Positions 1-9,500 of a DNA stretch of 22,852 nucleotides are shown here, piece after piece; the stretch's first letter is position 1, and each line of letters starts with the position of its first letter. The notes under the pieces are model-generated. The model saw nothing but the letters and a program-made list of their open reading frames with translations. It was not told where the DNA came from and made no database searches. The position numbers were made by a program, and so were the translations under genes. This DNA comes from Gemmatimonadota bacterium (GTDB lineage: Bacteria > Gemmatimonadota > Gemmatimonadetes > Gemmatimonadales > Gemmatimonadaceae): contig CANGXK010000004.1 of assembly GCA_947457715.1 (NCBI GenBank), positions 1 through 22,852 on the forward strand. Direction: 5' to 3'.

Positions 1-173
1 GTCGGTGACGTGGGCCAGTAGATCGTCTGCGCATTGTACGCGTGCGTGAGATCAACCAGCTGATAGTCGGCGAATTGCAACGTCGGGGGGGCGGCCGCAG
101 CGGGAGGCTGCGCACAGGCGGCCAGCAGCACCGCCGGCAGTGTCGCCATCAACCGGAACGAGCGAACGGACAT
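1..173 (-). CDS. Cyclase-family lipoprotein, N-terminal part (cut by window edge)
   Basis: The minus strand is open from an ATG at 173 to the window edge, giving 57 residues. The N terminus has arginines, a hydrophobic stretch and a lipobox L-A-A-C with Cys20, so a lipoprotein is predicted. After an Ala/Pro-rich linker comes DLTHAYNAQTIYWPTSP, which resembles the start of the metal-dependent cyclase/kynurenine formamidase family (DLS/DLTH near the N terminus, then a W-P motif). Members hydrolyse amides or act as cyclases using a His/Asp metal site; that site lies outside the window apart from the early Asp and His. GGAG six bases before the ATG is a good ribosome-binding site. Family assignment rests on a short segment; lipoprotein export is the safer part. 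Confidence 0.65.
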   Translation of the reverse strand, partial: MSVRSFRLMATLPAVLLAACAQPPAAAAPPTLQFADYQLVDLTHAYNAQTIYWPTSP

Positions 174-360
174 CAGGGCTCCACAGTGTGATAAGTGCGC
201 ATCGGCGGTATCGCGCGTCGCGCGAGCCACGAGAATGCGCCGCAGTTCCACCTCGCGGAAGGGGGCGGCCCCCGGTCCGCTGTGAGACGAGTCTTCCCCA
301 GCCCACAGCGTTCGTTTTGCAGTCAACCTGTTGTTCACCGCTGCAGCGTGCACCAAACCA

Positions 361-396
361 AACGGCCCGCCGCGACTGCTGTCGCGGCGGGCCGTT
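361..396 (-). terminator. Strong hairpin, likely terminator of the minus-strand group above it
   Basis: A perfect 16-bp inverted repeat (361-376 and 381-396) has a 4-base loop, TGCT. Read on the minus strand it lies 20 bp beyond the stop codon of the small membrane protein and is followed by TTTGGTTTGG, a moderately U-rich tail. It separates that gene from the lipoprotein gene further on. The rest of 174-416 shows no gene. Confidence 0.7.
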
Positions 397-416
397 CTCA
401 TCGATTGTTGCCGCCG

Positions 417-599
417 TTACGGGCGAGCCGGTCCCATGATGTTCCGCGCATAGAGCGCGATGATGATCGCGACCAACGCAATCTGGCCGATGGGGCCGAT
501 CGCGATGATCCCGCTGAAGATCGCCGAGATGAGCATCAGCGGAAACTTGATGATCGGCAGGAGCCAATCGGCGGGAGCGGGATAGGTGAAGAACGGCAT
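417..599 (-). CDS. Small two-helix membrane protein, unknown function
   Basis: This encodes 60 residues starting MPFFTYPAPADWLLPI. It is almost entirely hydrophobic, with two probable membrane segments (about residues 12-30 and 33-54) joined by a Gly/Pro turn, and a short ARNIMGPARP tail. GAGG lies six bases before the ATG. It follows the propeller gene by 54 bp on the same strand and is closed by the hairpin at 361-396, so it may be the last gene of that transcript. I do not recognise a family; it resembles small accessory membrane peptides only in general character. Its reality is supported by the ribosome-binding site, the terminator and the coherent hydrophobic pattern. Confidence 0.6.
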   Translation of the reverse strand: MPFFTYPAPADWLLPIIKFPLMLISAIFSGIIAIGPIGQIALVAIIIALYARNIMGPARP

Positions 600-653
600 G
601 GAAGGCCTCGCAGGGGTTCAGAACGACGACACCGGAACGTTAGCGGGTCCTGC

Positions 654-1883
654 TCAGCCCCGGAAGCGCTGGAGGTACTGCAAGTCGTCGTCATCCACCC
701 GGATCGTGTACACCGCGCCGCCGGCACCGAAGCCGACCACACGGGTCTGCTTCGGCAGCACGACCTTGCCGGTCAGTTTTCCAGCCGCGGAGAAGACGTC
801 ATACGTCGGGGTCGGATCGGAGGCCGACCGATTGCGGGCGATCCAGATCTCGCCGGCGGGCGTGGCGAAGATCCCGTTCGAGTTGAAGGGCGGCTTGGTG
901 GCGGGCCACTCGGTCGGCTCCTCGAACGGTGGTGGCGCTGTGCTGGCGCGGTTCTGCGACCCGCCCGGGCCGCCTTCCGTGCGCATGATCATGATGCCGC
1001 CTGTGTTCTTCGACTGATCGCGATACTCCTGCTTTTCGGCGCTCCCGACCTTGACCGGCGTGAACGCGACCGCGGCACCACGCGTCACGACGCGCGCAGG
1101 CGAAACGAGATCGAGGTGATAATCGCCAACCCGGGCGATGACCACGGTGCCGTTGGGCAACACGGTCCAGGCGTCGCGGGCGGGGTATGGCGTCCGTCCA
1201 CCGATCCGCACTTCCATGCGCTGGTTGCCACCGCTGCCGCTGGATTTCACCGAGGCGTTGTTCTTGGGCAGGTTCACCCACGCCAGCGTATCCACGGCCT
1301 TGGTGGCGCGGTCATAGCGCACGATCGGGGCGGTGTCGGCGGTGACAGGTCCGTTGGGACCCATCGAGAGGCCGCCGCCTTCGAAGTAGAGGCGTCCGCG
1401 GGCGTCGGACGCTCGCGGCATCCCAAACCCCAAACCGCCGATCCGGATGACCTGCCCGCCGCCTGCGGGGCGCTGGCCCTGGCTCGGCCGCGGCGGTCCC
1501 GACGGCTCGTCGCCCACCCGGAACGAGGCGCCGGGCTTCCCATCGGGGTGCACCATGAGGTAGCGCTGGTTCAGCGGATCAAAGATCACGCTGCTGTCTC
1601 CGGGCAGCGCGAAGAGCTGGGTGGGCAGGCCATACTCACCGGGGCCCGAGCCCTCGCGACCGACTTTGGTGGCGGTGTTGGCGGTGAGATTGACCAGTTG
1701 CACGAGCTTGTCGCGACTGTCGACGACGAGCAGCCGGCCGTCCTTCAACTCCCGGACGGCGGCGATCTGCGAGAACGGCTCACCGTATTCGGCGAGCGGC
1801 TTGGTCAGCGTACGGGTGGGCTGCTGGGCGGCGGCGGGGAGGGCGGCCGAGGCGAGCAGCGCGAGAACGCAGGGGGTGCGCAT
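654..1883 (-). CDS. Secreted 6-bladed beta-propeller protein
   Basis: This encodes 409 residues from the ATG at 1883, chosen over an ATG 66 bp upstream because it begins directly with a signal peptide (MRTPCVLALLASAALPAAAQ, likely cut after AAA). The mature part has repeated propeller strands of the NHL/6-bladed type: a blade with DGRLLVVDSRDKLVQLV, then the characteristic GREGSGPGEY turn, then SSVIFDPLNQRYLMVHPDG. Later blades include RLYFEGGG, GTVVIARVGDYHLDLV and GEIWIARN. A Gly/Pro/Arg-rich loop (around residues 130-155) interrupts the blades. Such proteins are numerous in Gemmatimonadota and Acidobacteriota and usually have no known substrate. It is expected in the periplasm or outside the cell. 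No clear Shine-Dalgarno sequence precedes the start. Confidence 0.8.
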   Translation of the reverse strand: MRTPCVLALLASAALPAAAQQPTRTLTKPLAEYGEPFSQIAAVRELKDGRLLVVDSRDKLVQLVNLTANTATKVGREGSGPGEYGLPTQLFALPGDSSVIFDPLNQRYLMVHPDGKPGASFRVGDEPSGPPRPSQGQRPAGGGQVIRIGGLGFGMPRASDARGRLYFEGGGLSMGPNGPVTADTAPIVRYDRATKAVDTLAWVNLPKNNASVKSSGSGGNQRMEVRIGGRTPYPARDAWTVLPNGTVVIARVGDYHLDLVSPARVVTRGAAVAFTPVKVGSAEKQEYRDQSKNTGGIMIMRTEGGPGGSQNRASTAPPPFEEPTEWPATKPPFNSNGIFATPAGEIWIARNRSASDPTPTYDVFSAAGKLTGKVVLPKQTRVVGFGAGGAVYTIRVDDDDLQYLQRFRG

Positions 1884-1957
1884 AGGCGGAGGGGTGGAGG
1901 TCACGAACGATAATTCGTCACCACACCCCCCGCCTGCGGTTGCCTCCATCGTGTTGG

Positions 1958-2818
1958 CTACACGCCGGTCCCCGCGATCGCGTCCTTGGCGATCACCGCG
2001 AAGTCTCGGGCGCCGAAGCCTTCGGCGATGACGGCGTCCATGCGGGCGGCGAGCGACGGCAGCACGGCCAGCGGCAGGTCGCCCGCCGTTTCCATCATGA
2101 GACGAATGTCCTTGCGCGCCATCGTGAGCTCGAAGCTCGCGTCGAACTTGCCCGCGGCCATCGTGCGGCCACGCCCCTGCAGGATGTTCCCGGGGTTGAA
2201 GAACTCGAGGAGCTTGAGCGCGTCGGTGGGGGCGATGTCACTGCCCTTGGCGATGCTGTACACATCGCTGAGCAGGGCGCCCATGCCGATGATGAAGGCG
2301 TTGCCCATCAACTTGTAGGCCGCCGCGAGGTCGGGGCGCTCGCCGAAGTACTCCACGCGCACGGCCATGGCGGCCAGTGCGTCCTTCACCGATTCGTACA
2401 GCGCGGTCGGGCCGGCGGCGAGGATGATGCCCTGACTCAGGCGCGCGGCGGCCGGTCCGATGAAGACGGGGCAGTGCAGATAGTGCACGCCTTCGGCGTT
2501 GAGCCGCGTGGCGCGTTCGGCGGTGAGGGCCGGCTGCGTCGTGGTGTGATCCACGATGATGGCGTCGGGCGAGAGTCCGGCGCGGAGCTGCGCGATGACG
2601 TCTTCCACCACGGCGTCATCCTTGAGCACCAGGTGCACGCGGCTCGCGCCACGCACGGCGTCGGCCGGTGTGTCGGCTACGATGGCACCGAACGACTCGA
2701 GTGCGCGGGCCTTGTCGATGGTGCGGTTCCACACCGTCACCGTATCGCCCCGCTGACAGGCGGCTTCCACGAAGCCGCTGCCAAGCAGCCCCGTGCCGAG
2801 AAATGCAATAGAGGTCAT
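1958..2818 (-). CDS. NAD(P)-dependent oxidoreductase, 3-hydroxyisobutyrate dehydrogenase family
   Basis: This encodes 286 residues. The N terminus has a Rossmann nucleotide-binding motif (GTGLLG, residues 8-13), and WNRT at 30-33 with Asn-Arg after the second strand, which in the beta-hydroxyacid dehydrogenase family favours NADP(H). The catalytic lysine is visible in YKLMGNAF (Lys169, with Asn173), heading the long helix of the C-terminal domain. The usual substrate motif DAPVSGG is replaced by HCPVFIGP (115-122), so the substrate is probably not 3-hydroxyisobutyrate itself; glyoxylate/succinic semialdehyde reductase-like activity is possible but unproven. There is no Shine-Dalgarno sequence. 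TATCTT lies seven bases before the ATG, consistent with a leaderless mRNA. It is divergent from the cytochrome gene. Confidence 0.85.
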   Translation of the reverse strand: MTSIAFLGTGLLGSGFVEAACQRGDTVTVWNRTIDKARALESFGAIVADTPADAVRGASRVHLVLKDDAVVEDVIAQLRAGLSPDAIIVDHTTTQPALTAERATRLNAEGVHYLHCPVFIGPAAARLSQGIILAAGPTALYESVKDALAAMAVRVEYFGERPDLAAAYKLMGNAFIIGMGALLSDVYSIAKGSDIAPTDALKLLEFFNPGNILQGRGRTMAAGKFDASFELTMARKDIRLMMETAGDLPLAVLPSLAARMDAVIAEGFGARDFAVIAKDAIAGTGV

Positions 2819-2897
2819 ACGTGAAAGATAGCCGTTTGTGACGATCCGCTGCAGTTTTGCAATTCGTCCCCGCCCTCCACCTCAGCCCGTCCCCGCC

Positions 2898-3320
2898 ATG
2901 CGTCGTCTCGTTGCCATCACGCTGTTGTCCACGCTCGCGGTCGCCTGCAAATCATCCGGCGGCGCCAACGCCAACCTGAGCCCGGCGGCCGACGCCAAGA
3001 TGGCGAAGCCGGCCGCTGTCACGGCGGCTGCGGTCGCCATGGGTGACTCGATCTTCAACAACGGCTCATGCGCCCGCTGCCACGGCAAGGGCGGCGTCGG
3101 CGCCACGAATGCGCCGTCATTGGCCGGCCCGAAGTTCCTGCAGATGACGACGGGCAGCTTCGAGGAGATCGTCGCCACGATCGTGAGCGGCGTGCCAAAG
3201 GAGAAGATCAAGGACCCGACGCACCCGAACCCGATGGGCGCCCGCGGCGGCCGCATGGCGCTCGCGGACCCGCAGATCCAGGCGGTGGCGGCGTACGTGT
3301 GGACGTTGTCGCACAAGTAG
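2898..3320 (+). CDS. Small c-type cytochrome lipoprotein
   Basis: This encodes 140 residues from the ATG at 2898. An upstream in-frame ATG at 2838 would add 20 Pro/Arg-rich residues before the signal peptide and is unlikely. The signal MRRLVAITLLSTLAVAC ends in a probable lipid-attached Cys17. A linker of Ala/Lys leads to a single class I cytochrome c domain: haem motif C58-A-R-C61-H62, then APSLAGPKF, and a candidate distal Met113 in NPMGA, ending in the usual C-terminal helix (IQAVAAYVWTLS). It should carry electrons at the outer face of the cytoplasmic membrane or in the periplasm. Redox partners are not visible nearby. The gene stands alone between a divergent dehydrogenase and a convergent efflux operon. 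Confidence 0.88.
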   Translation: MRRLVAITLLSTLAVACKSSGGANANLSPAADAKMAKPAAVTAAAVAMGDSIFNNGSCARCHGKGGVGATNAPSLAGPKFLQMTTGSFEEIVATIVSGVPKEKIKDPTHPNPMGARGGRMALADPQIQAVAAYVWTLSHK

Positions 3321-3357
3321 ACGTCAGGATTCAGGCGTCAGGGTTCAGACGTCAGAA
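3321..3357. repeat. Short degenerate direct repeats after the cytochrome gene
   Basis: Immediately after the stop codon a roughly 14-bp unit, CGTCAGG(A/G)TTCAG(G/A), occurs twice (from 3322 and 3336), followed by a decayed third copy (CGTCAGAAATCAG, from 3350). It is non-coding and directly precedes the larger palindromic element. Confidence 0.6.
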
Positions 3358-3363
3358 ATCAGC

Positions 3364-3475
3364 GGTTCACGCGAAGGGCGCGAAGATCACGAAGAGTCGC
3401 GAAGAACAGCAACGGCATTTTTTCTTTTGTTGTTCTTCGCGTCCTTCGCGGCCCTTCGCGAGCTTCGCGTGAACC
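3364..3475. repeat. 112-bp palindromic repeat of GCGAAG/CTTCGC units
   Basis: Two 49-base arms (3364-3412 and 3427-3475) are imperfect reverse complements, both beginning or ending in GGTTCACGCGAAG. Each arm consists of about four GCGAAG-type hexamers spaced 9-11 bp apart. The 14-base loop is T-rich. It lies between the convergent cytochrome and RND genes and ends exactly at the RND stop codon, so it could serve as a two-way terminator. I recall similar TTCGCG/GCGAAG intergenic repeats in other GC-rich phyla, but cannot check copies elsewhere in this genome. Confidence 0.75.
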
Positions 3476-6400
3476 TACGGACTCGCGGCTGGTACGACCG
3501 CCCGGCGCCAGCGGAACACTGAACGCGGGGCGCGTAGCCGTCGCCCCACCAGCAACGCCGGCATCACGAACATCACGCCGAGCGTACCGGCGACGGTGCC
3601 ACCGGCGGTGGCGAGTGCGATGGCGCCGAACAGGCGGGTCGCATCGGTGCCGACCGACAGTGGAATCAGCGACGCCATCGCGGCGAGCGTGACAATGAGA
3701 ATCATGCCGGCCCGGTCGAGCGCGGCGTGCAACACCTGCCCGGCATGCAAGCGGGCATCGAGCCCGGCTGCGCGCAGCGCGCGACGTTTCTCGAGCGCCG
3801 CATCAGCCAAGAGAATGGCCTGATTCACCGCCAGGCCGATGACCAGAATCACCCCGACGGCGGCCTCTCGTGTGAACGCGGCTTTCAGGAGCCAGAACGC
3901 CGCCACCACGCCGCCGATCGCCAGCGGCAGCGACAGGAAGACCTGCGCGGCGCCCCACATCGAGTCGAACACCAACGCCACCGCGAGCACCACCAGCACC
4001 ACGCCGATCGCGAACACGAGATAGAGTCCCTTCTCGCTTTCGTCGCGATCGAACGGCGAGCCCTCGGTGAGATCGATGATGCTGTAGCCGGCGGGCGCCG
4101 CCAGCGATTGCATGAACGCCGTGTGCGTGCGGCGGGCCAGCTTGGACGGTCCGCGGAAATCGTACGAGACCTGCCGGATGTACTGCTGGTCTTCGCGTAC
4201 GATGGTGCTGAGCGCTTCGCGCGCGTCGACGAACGCCACGTCGCCGATGCGTACCGGCGCGCCGGTGAGCGTGGGCACGATGGCGTCCTGCAGCTCTTCG
4301 AGACTGCGGTCGCGCGCGCCGGCGGCTTTCACCGTGACCGGCAGTTCGTCGCCACCGATTTCCAGCAGCTGTCGACCCACCGGCCCGCGCACTTCACGCG
4401 CGATGGCGCCGGTCAGCAACGACGCGTTCAATCCGTAGCGGGTGAGGGCGGCACGATCGGGTTCGAGCGTGACCTGATAGCCGCGCTCGCCGCCGAAGTA
4501 GCCGCCGCTGCTGATGCGCACCTCGCGCACGCGCGTGATGCGCTCGAGCCGCGACTTGAGATCGTCGGCCACGCGTCCCACCCCGTCGTACGAGTAGCCG
4601 CGCACCTGAATGCGGAACGTCGCGAAACTCGAGCCGCCACCGCCGCTCGAGAAGCCGGGGCCGTCGCCCACCACACTCACGCTCGCGCCGCCGATCAACA
4701 CCGCGCGCTGCGTGAGCAATTCCTGCAACTCCAGTGGCACGGCCGTGAGCCCACCGGCGCGCGTAAACAGCACCGACATCTGCGCCGACGTGCCGCTGCG
4801 CGCCGCCGCCCGCACCTGTTCGATCTCGGGGCGTCCCACCACCAGCCGCTCGAACTCCGCCATGCCGCGATCGAGCGTGCCGGGGTCGGAGCCGCGCGGA
4901 AACGACAAGCCCACGCTCAGCGACGTGCGCCGTTCCCCGAACCCCCCGAACGACGAGCGCGGCACCTTCTCGATGAAGCCCCAGGTGAGCACCGCCAGCA
5001 CGGCCACCGCCGCTACCATCGTGGCGGCACGCCAGCGCAGCAGTCGTATGAGCACGCGCGTGTACACCCGTCGCAATCGCGGCCACGCCGCGTTCTGTGC
5101 CGCGACGCCCTTCCCCAGCGCCGGCACCACGAGCAGCGCGGTGAACACACTCCACCCCAGTGCGAACACGAACGCCGCCGCGAAGGGCACGAACGCCGCC
5201 CGGGTGTCACCCTGCAAATACAGGAACGGGAAGAGCACCACCGCCGTCGTGAGCGTGCTGCCCACGATGGCTGGCATGATGCGCCGCGTCGCCTGCGCAC
5301 GACCGTCGGGCGTATCAGGCTCGGTGCTCAGGCGCTCCACCACCACCAGCCCGTTCTGCACCAGAATGCCGACGCCCATGCCCAATCCGGCCAGCGTGAG
5401 CAGATTGGCGGGAATGCTGAACAGATAGAGCGACAGCGCGGTGGCGGCGATGGCGACAGCCGTGGTGCCCATCACCACCGCCACCGCACGCCAACGGCGC
5501 AGCGTGAATGCCAGCACCAAGAGCACGCATCCGAAGGCGATCACACTGCGGAGCGCGAGGTCATCGAGCTCTTTCTTCAGGTCTTCGCTTTCGTCGTTGT
5601 TGATGCGCAACCGGACCGCCGGCGGCATGTTGGGCTCGAGCTGCGTGATCGCGGCGCGGAGCGCCGCTGCCGTCTTGATGGCGTCGGCCCCGGGATGCCG
5701 CGAGATCTCCACTGCCACGGCGGGCGCACCATCAATGCGAAAGAACCGGCCGCGGGCGTCTTCTTCGGCCCGTACCGTGGCCAGCTCGCCCAGCTTGAAC
5801 ACGCGCGTACCGGGACCACGCACCGGCAACGCCTGCAAATCCTCGAGGGCCTTGGGTTGGTCGCGCAGCACCACGTTCTGCGTGGTGGCATGCGACGGGT
5901 CACTGCCGCGATCGAGCGCGCCCAACGCCTGCACCATGCGCGCGCCGGCAATCGCTTCCGACAATCGCTGCGGCGAGATGCCGATGCGTCGCAGCTGCAC
6001 CGGATCGTACGATACCGACACCCCCATGTCGGTGCCGCCACGCACCTGCACACCGGCCACCCCGGGTATGCTGCCCAACCGCGGACTCACGCGTTCCTCC
6101 AGCAGCTTCTGCAACGTGCCCGAGGTATACGGCCCGAACACCGACAGCGACATCAGCGGCGCCTCTTCCAATCCCTCCGGCACGTAGTTGGCCACGGTGG
6201 GAGGGCTCGCGCCCGGCGGCAAATCGGCGCGCAACAGCTCGAGCCGCTCGAGAATGGCCAACCGCGCCATCTGTACATCGGCGCCCTCCTCCAACTCCAC
6301 CGTGAGGCTGGCGTAGTCGTCGTTCGAATTGCTGGACACACGCCGCACACCGCGCACGCCTTGAATGGCCGCTTCCACCGGGCTCGTGAGATACGTCTCG

Positions 6401-6570
6401 ATCACTTCGGGCGACGCACCCGGCCAGCTGGCAAATACCGTGAGCCGCGGCAGCTCCACGGTGGTACGCGTGGCCAGGGGCAGGCGCGTGAAGGAGATCG
6501 CGCCGGCCAGCAGCAACGCCACGCAGATCGCCCATACCACCGCCGGGCGGTGCGTCGCAAAGCGGATCAC
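3475..6570 (-). CDS. RND efflux permease, second subunit, lacking proton-relay residues
   Basis: This encodes 1031 residues from a GTG that overlaps the stop of the preceding permease gene by four bases (GTGA), so translation is probably coupled. The architecture is that of AcrB-type RND pumps: an N-terminal membrane helix, a large periplasmic porter/docking loop, a helix cluster, a second periplasmic loop and a final helix cluster. Early motifs LPRLTVFASWPGASPE and EAAIQGVRGVRRVSS fit the family. The TM4 segment reads GVGILVQNGLVVVE, putting Gln405-Asn406 where AcrB has Asp407-Asp408. TM10 reads IGLAVNQAILL, putting Asn916 where AcrB has Lys940. The proton-coupling residues therefore appear absent, so the protein may depend on its partner or be driven differently. 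Substrates cannot be told from sequence. Confidence 0.9.
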   Translation of the reverse strand: MIRFATHRPAVVWAICVALLLAGAISFTRLPLATRTTVELPRLTVFASWPGASPEVIETYLTSPVEAAIQGVRGVRRVSSNSNDDYASLTVELEEGADVQMARLAILERLELLRADLPPGASPPTVANYVPEGLEEAPLMSLSVFGPYTSGTLQKLLEERVSPRLGSIPGVAGVQVRGGTDMGVSVSYDPVQLRRIGISPQRLSEAIAGARMVQALGALDRGSDPSHATTQNVVLRDQPKALEDLQALPVRGPGTRVFKLGELATVRAEEDARGRFFRIDGAPAVAVEISRHPGADAIKTAAALRAAITQLEPNMPPAVRLRINNDESEDLKKELDDLALRSVIAFGCVLLVLAFTLRRWRAVAVVMGTTAVAIAATALSLYLFSIPANLLTLAGLGMGVGILVQNGLVVVERLSTEPDTPDGRAQATRRIMPAIVGSTLTTAVVLFPFLYLQGDTRAAFVPFAAAFVFALGWSVFTALLVVPALGKGVAAQNAAWPRLRRVYTRVLIRLLRWRAATMVAAVAVLAVLTWGFIEKVPRSSFGGFGERRTSLSVGLSFPRGSDPGTLDRGMAEFERLVVGRPEIEQVRAAARSGTSAQMSVLFTRAGGLTAVPLELQELLTQRAVLIGGASVSVVGDGPGFSSGGGGSSFATFRIQVRGYSYDGVGRVADDLKSRLERITRVREVRISSGGYFGGERGYQVTLEPDRAALTRYGLNASLLTGAIAREVRGPVGRQLLEIGGDELPVTVKAAGARDRSLEELQDAIVPTLTGAPVRIGDVAFVDAREALSTIVREDQQYIRQVSYDFRGPSKLARRTHTAFMQSLAAPAGYSIIDLTEGSPFDRDESEKGLYLVFAIGVVLVVLAVALVFDSMWGAAQVFLSLPLAIGGVVAAFWLLKAAFTREAAVGVILVIGLAVNQAILLADAALEKRRALRAAGLDARLHAGQVLHAALDRAGMILIVTLAAMASLIPLSVGTDATRLFGAIALATAGGTVAGTLGVMFVMPALLVGRRLRAPRSVFRWRRAVVPAASP

Positions 6571-9500
6571 GCGGTGCGCCGTTCCGTGCGGCGTTCCGTG
6601 CGCCGCTCCAGCACCGCGTACGCCGTGGGCAACAGGAAGAACGTGACGAGCAGCGCACTGATGCTGCCGCCGATGATGCCCGCTGCCAACGGCTGATACA
6701 GCGCGCCGCCACTGCCCCAGCCGAACACCAGCGGCAACACACCCGTCACCGTGGTGATCGACGTCATCGCAATGGCGCGCAGGCGCTGCTCACCGCCGCG
6801 AATGATAGCGTCATCGATACTGTGACCGGCTTCACGGAACTTGCGAATGGCATCGAGCTTGACCACCGCTTCGTTGTCGGCCATGCCGATCATCACCACG
6901 ATGCCGATCAAACTCACGGCGTTGAGCGACTGCCCCGTGAGCCACAAAAAGACCACGGCACCGGCACCGGCCAACGGCACGGTAAGCATGACCACCAGCG
7001 GAATCGTGAAGCTGGCAAACTCACCGGCCAACACCAGGAACATGAGCAGCGCCGCCAGCACCGCCACCAACGTGAGTTCATTGCTCGTGCGCTGACGCTC
7101 GGCGTCGGCGCCGCCCACCTGCCACGACACCCCGGCCGGCAGCGTGAGGGCCGCCATGCGCGACTGCACGTCGGTGGTGGCTTTCGCCGTGCCGCCGCTC
7201 TCCACCAACCCCTCGATGATCGTAACCGGACGCTGCCCCACGCGCACCACTTCCAATGGCGCGCGTGTTTCGCGTACCTGTACCAGCTGCGCCAGCGGCA
7301 CACCGCGCAACGGTGTCCTGAGTGCGGTCTCCAGCTCCTCGTTGCGCAGGCCGGCATAGCGTACCATGATCGGCGTGCGACGGTCGGTCTCGCGCAGCTC
7401 GCTGGCACTCACCCCGCCCAGCGCGCCCGCCAACGCACTCGCCACCTGTTGTGGCACGATGTTGCGTTCGGCCATACGCGCGCGCTCCAACGACACTTCC
7501 ACAATGGGCTGCGTGGCGGCGAAGGCATCGCGCACCTCGGTGAGCGAGGGCACCGTTTGCATGGCCGTGCGCACGGTATCCGCCCAGCGCTGCGATTCCA
7601 CCAGCGTCGGGGCCGACAGCTCTACCCGCACGAGTCGGCCTTCGCGGCCGATCAGTGATCCGAACTCCGATTGTCCGGCCAGGTCGATGGCCAAGGCCCC
7701 CTTGGCCAGGTCCGGTAGCTTCGCGCGCAGCTGCTGCGCAAACTGGGCGGCATCGGCACTGGCAGGAACGGGCACGATGAGCTGCGCGGTGGCACTCGAT
7801 CCAGGGTCGGCACCGGCCAGCACTTCTTCATCGGTGGCCTTGCCCACGCGCGCATAAATGCCGGTGGCACCAAGCGCCCGCGCGGCACCCTCCACGCGCG
7901 CCACCTGCGCCGCCGTGGCCTGAATACTGGTGCCCTCGGGGAGCTGAACCGCCGCCACCAGTACCCCTTCATCCACGCGCGGCAGGATCTCCTTGGGCAG
8001 CGTGTTGATGAGCACCAGCGTGACCGCCAACAGCGCGCCGGCCATCCCGAATACCGACCGCGGATGCGCCAGCGACCAGCGCATGCCGTGCTCGTACCAC
8101 GCGGAGAAGCCGCGTCCCCACGCATCGAGGGTGCGCGCGATCGCCGACGGATCCCGGGCCACCACCACGGGCGCCGGTGCCGACTTCGCCAGCTTGCGGC
8201 GCCCCACGATCATCACCGGCATGAGCGTGAGCGCCAGCACCAGCGACGCGGCCACCGTGGTGACCACGCTCAAACTCAAATCGCGAAATAACGCCGCCGC
8301 GAGGCCGCGCACGAAAATGATGGGACCGAACACCAGCACCGTGGTGAGCGTGCCGGCAAACAGCGGCGCCGCCACTTCATCGGTGCCCGTGACCGCGGCC
8401 TCCAGCAACGACATCCCTTCTTCGCGTCGTCGCCCCACCGACTCGGCCACCACAATGGCCGTATCCACCAACAACCCGGTGCCCAGTGCCAGGCCACCCA
8501 AACTCAGCACGTTGATGGAGACATCGAGCGCCTGCAGCGCCACCAATGCCATCAGCACCGACAACGGCACGGTCACACCGATGGCCAGCGACAACCGCCA
8601 GTCGCGCAGGAACACGAAGATCACCAGCAGCGACAACAGTCCGCCGGCCACGATCTCCTGCCCTAAATTCGAGAGCGCATCCACCACGAAGTCGGCCTGC
8701 GCCGCCACCACGGTCATCGACACGCCGGGGAACTCCTTTTCCAACTGCGCGATGGCGTCGGTCATCCGACGCGTGACGGCCACCGTGTTCGAGCCGGCGT
8801 CTTTGTATACCACCATGCCGATGGCCGACGTGCCATCGAGACGCGTGAGCGTTTGCGGATCGGCCAATCCCAACGACACCGTGCCCACATCGCGCAGCGT
8901 GATGCCGGCGCCCACCTTCCCGACTGGCGTATCGAGGATCTCGGCCGGATTGCGGAACTCCGTGAGCGCCCGCACCGAGAACCGGAACTGGCCTTTCCGA
9001 ATGGTGCCGCCGGCGCCCGTGGCATTCTCGGCCCGGATCGCGGCCGCCACGTCTTCCGGCGTGAGATCGAGGGCGCGCAGCTTCTCGGGGTCGAGTTCCA
9101 CGCGGATCTCGTCGTCGGGTGCGCCCACCACGGCCACACTCGACACCCCTTCAATTTGCTCGAGCCGTCGGGCATGCACTTCGGTGGCCGTACGCGCCAG
9201 GCTCCGTAGGTCACCACCACCCTGCGCCCGGGACTCCTTCGCCGCTTGCGACTGCGATTGACGAATGGCCAGCACCGCGATGGGCCGCTCGCCCGGATCA
9301 CTGGTCAGCAGCGTGGGGCGATCGGCACGTTCGGGCAGTTGACTGCGCGCCGCATCGAGTCGTTCGCGCACCGACAGCACCGTGGCGCGCATGTCGGTGC
9401 CCCATTCGAAGCGCGCGGTGGTGGTCACTTCGTTGTTGCGGCTCACACTGCGCAACTCGGTCAGCCCCGGTGTGGCCCCGATCGCTTCCTCGATCGGCTC

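Noticed and set aside
259..275. GGGGG-CGG-CCCCC hairpin as a terminator
   Set aside because: Short stem, no U-rich tail on either side, and no gene end adjacent.
195..1913. Long plus-strand open frame opposite the propeller and small membrane genes
   Set aside because: The Arg/Gly/His-rich translation is the typical shadow of a GC-rich gene on the other strand, and it runs through the strong hairpin at 361-396.
3727..6696. Very long open frame (989 codons) on the plus strand opposite the RND permease
   Set aside because: It is antisense to a clear RND gene; its translation is Arg/His/Gln/Ala-rich and follows from high third-position GC. No family motif and no ribosome-binding site.
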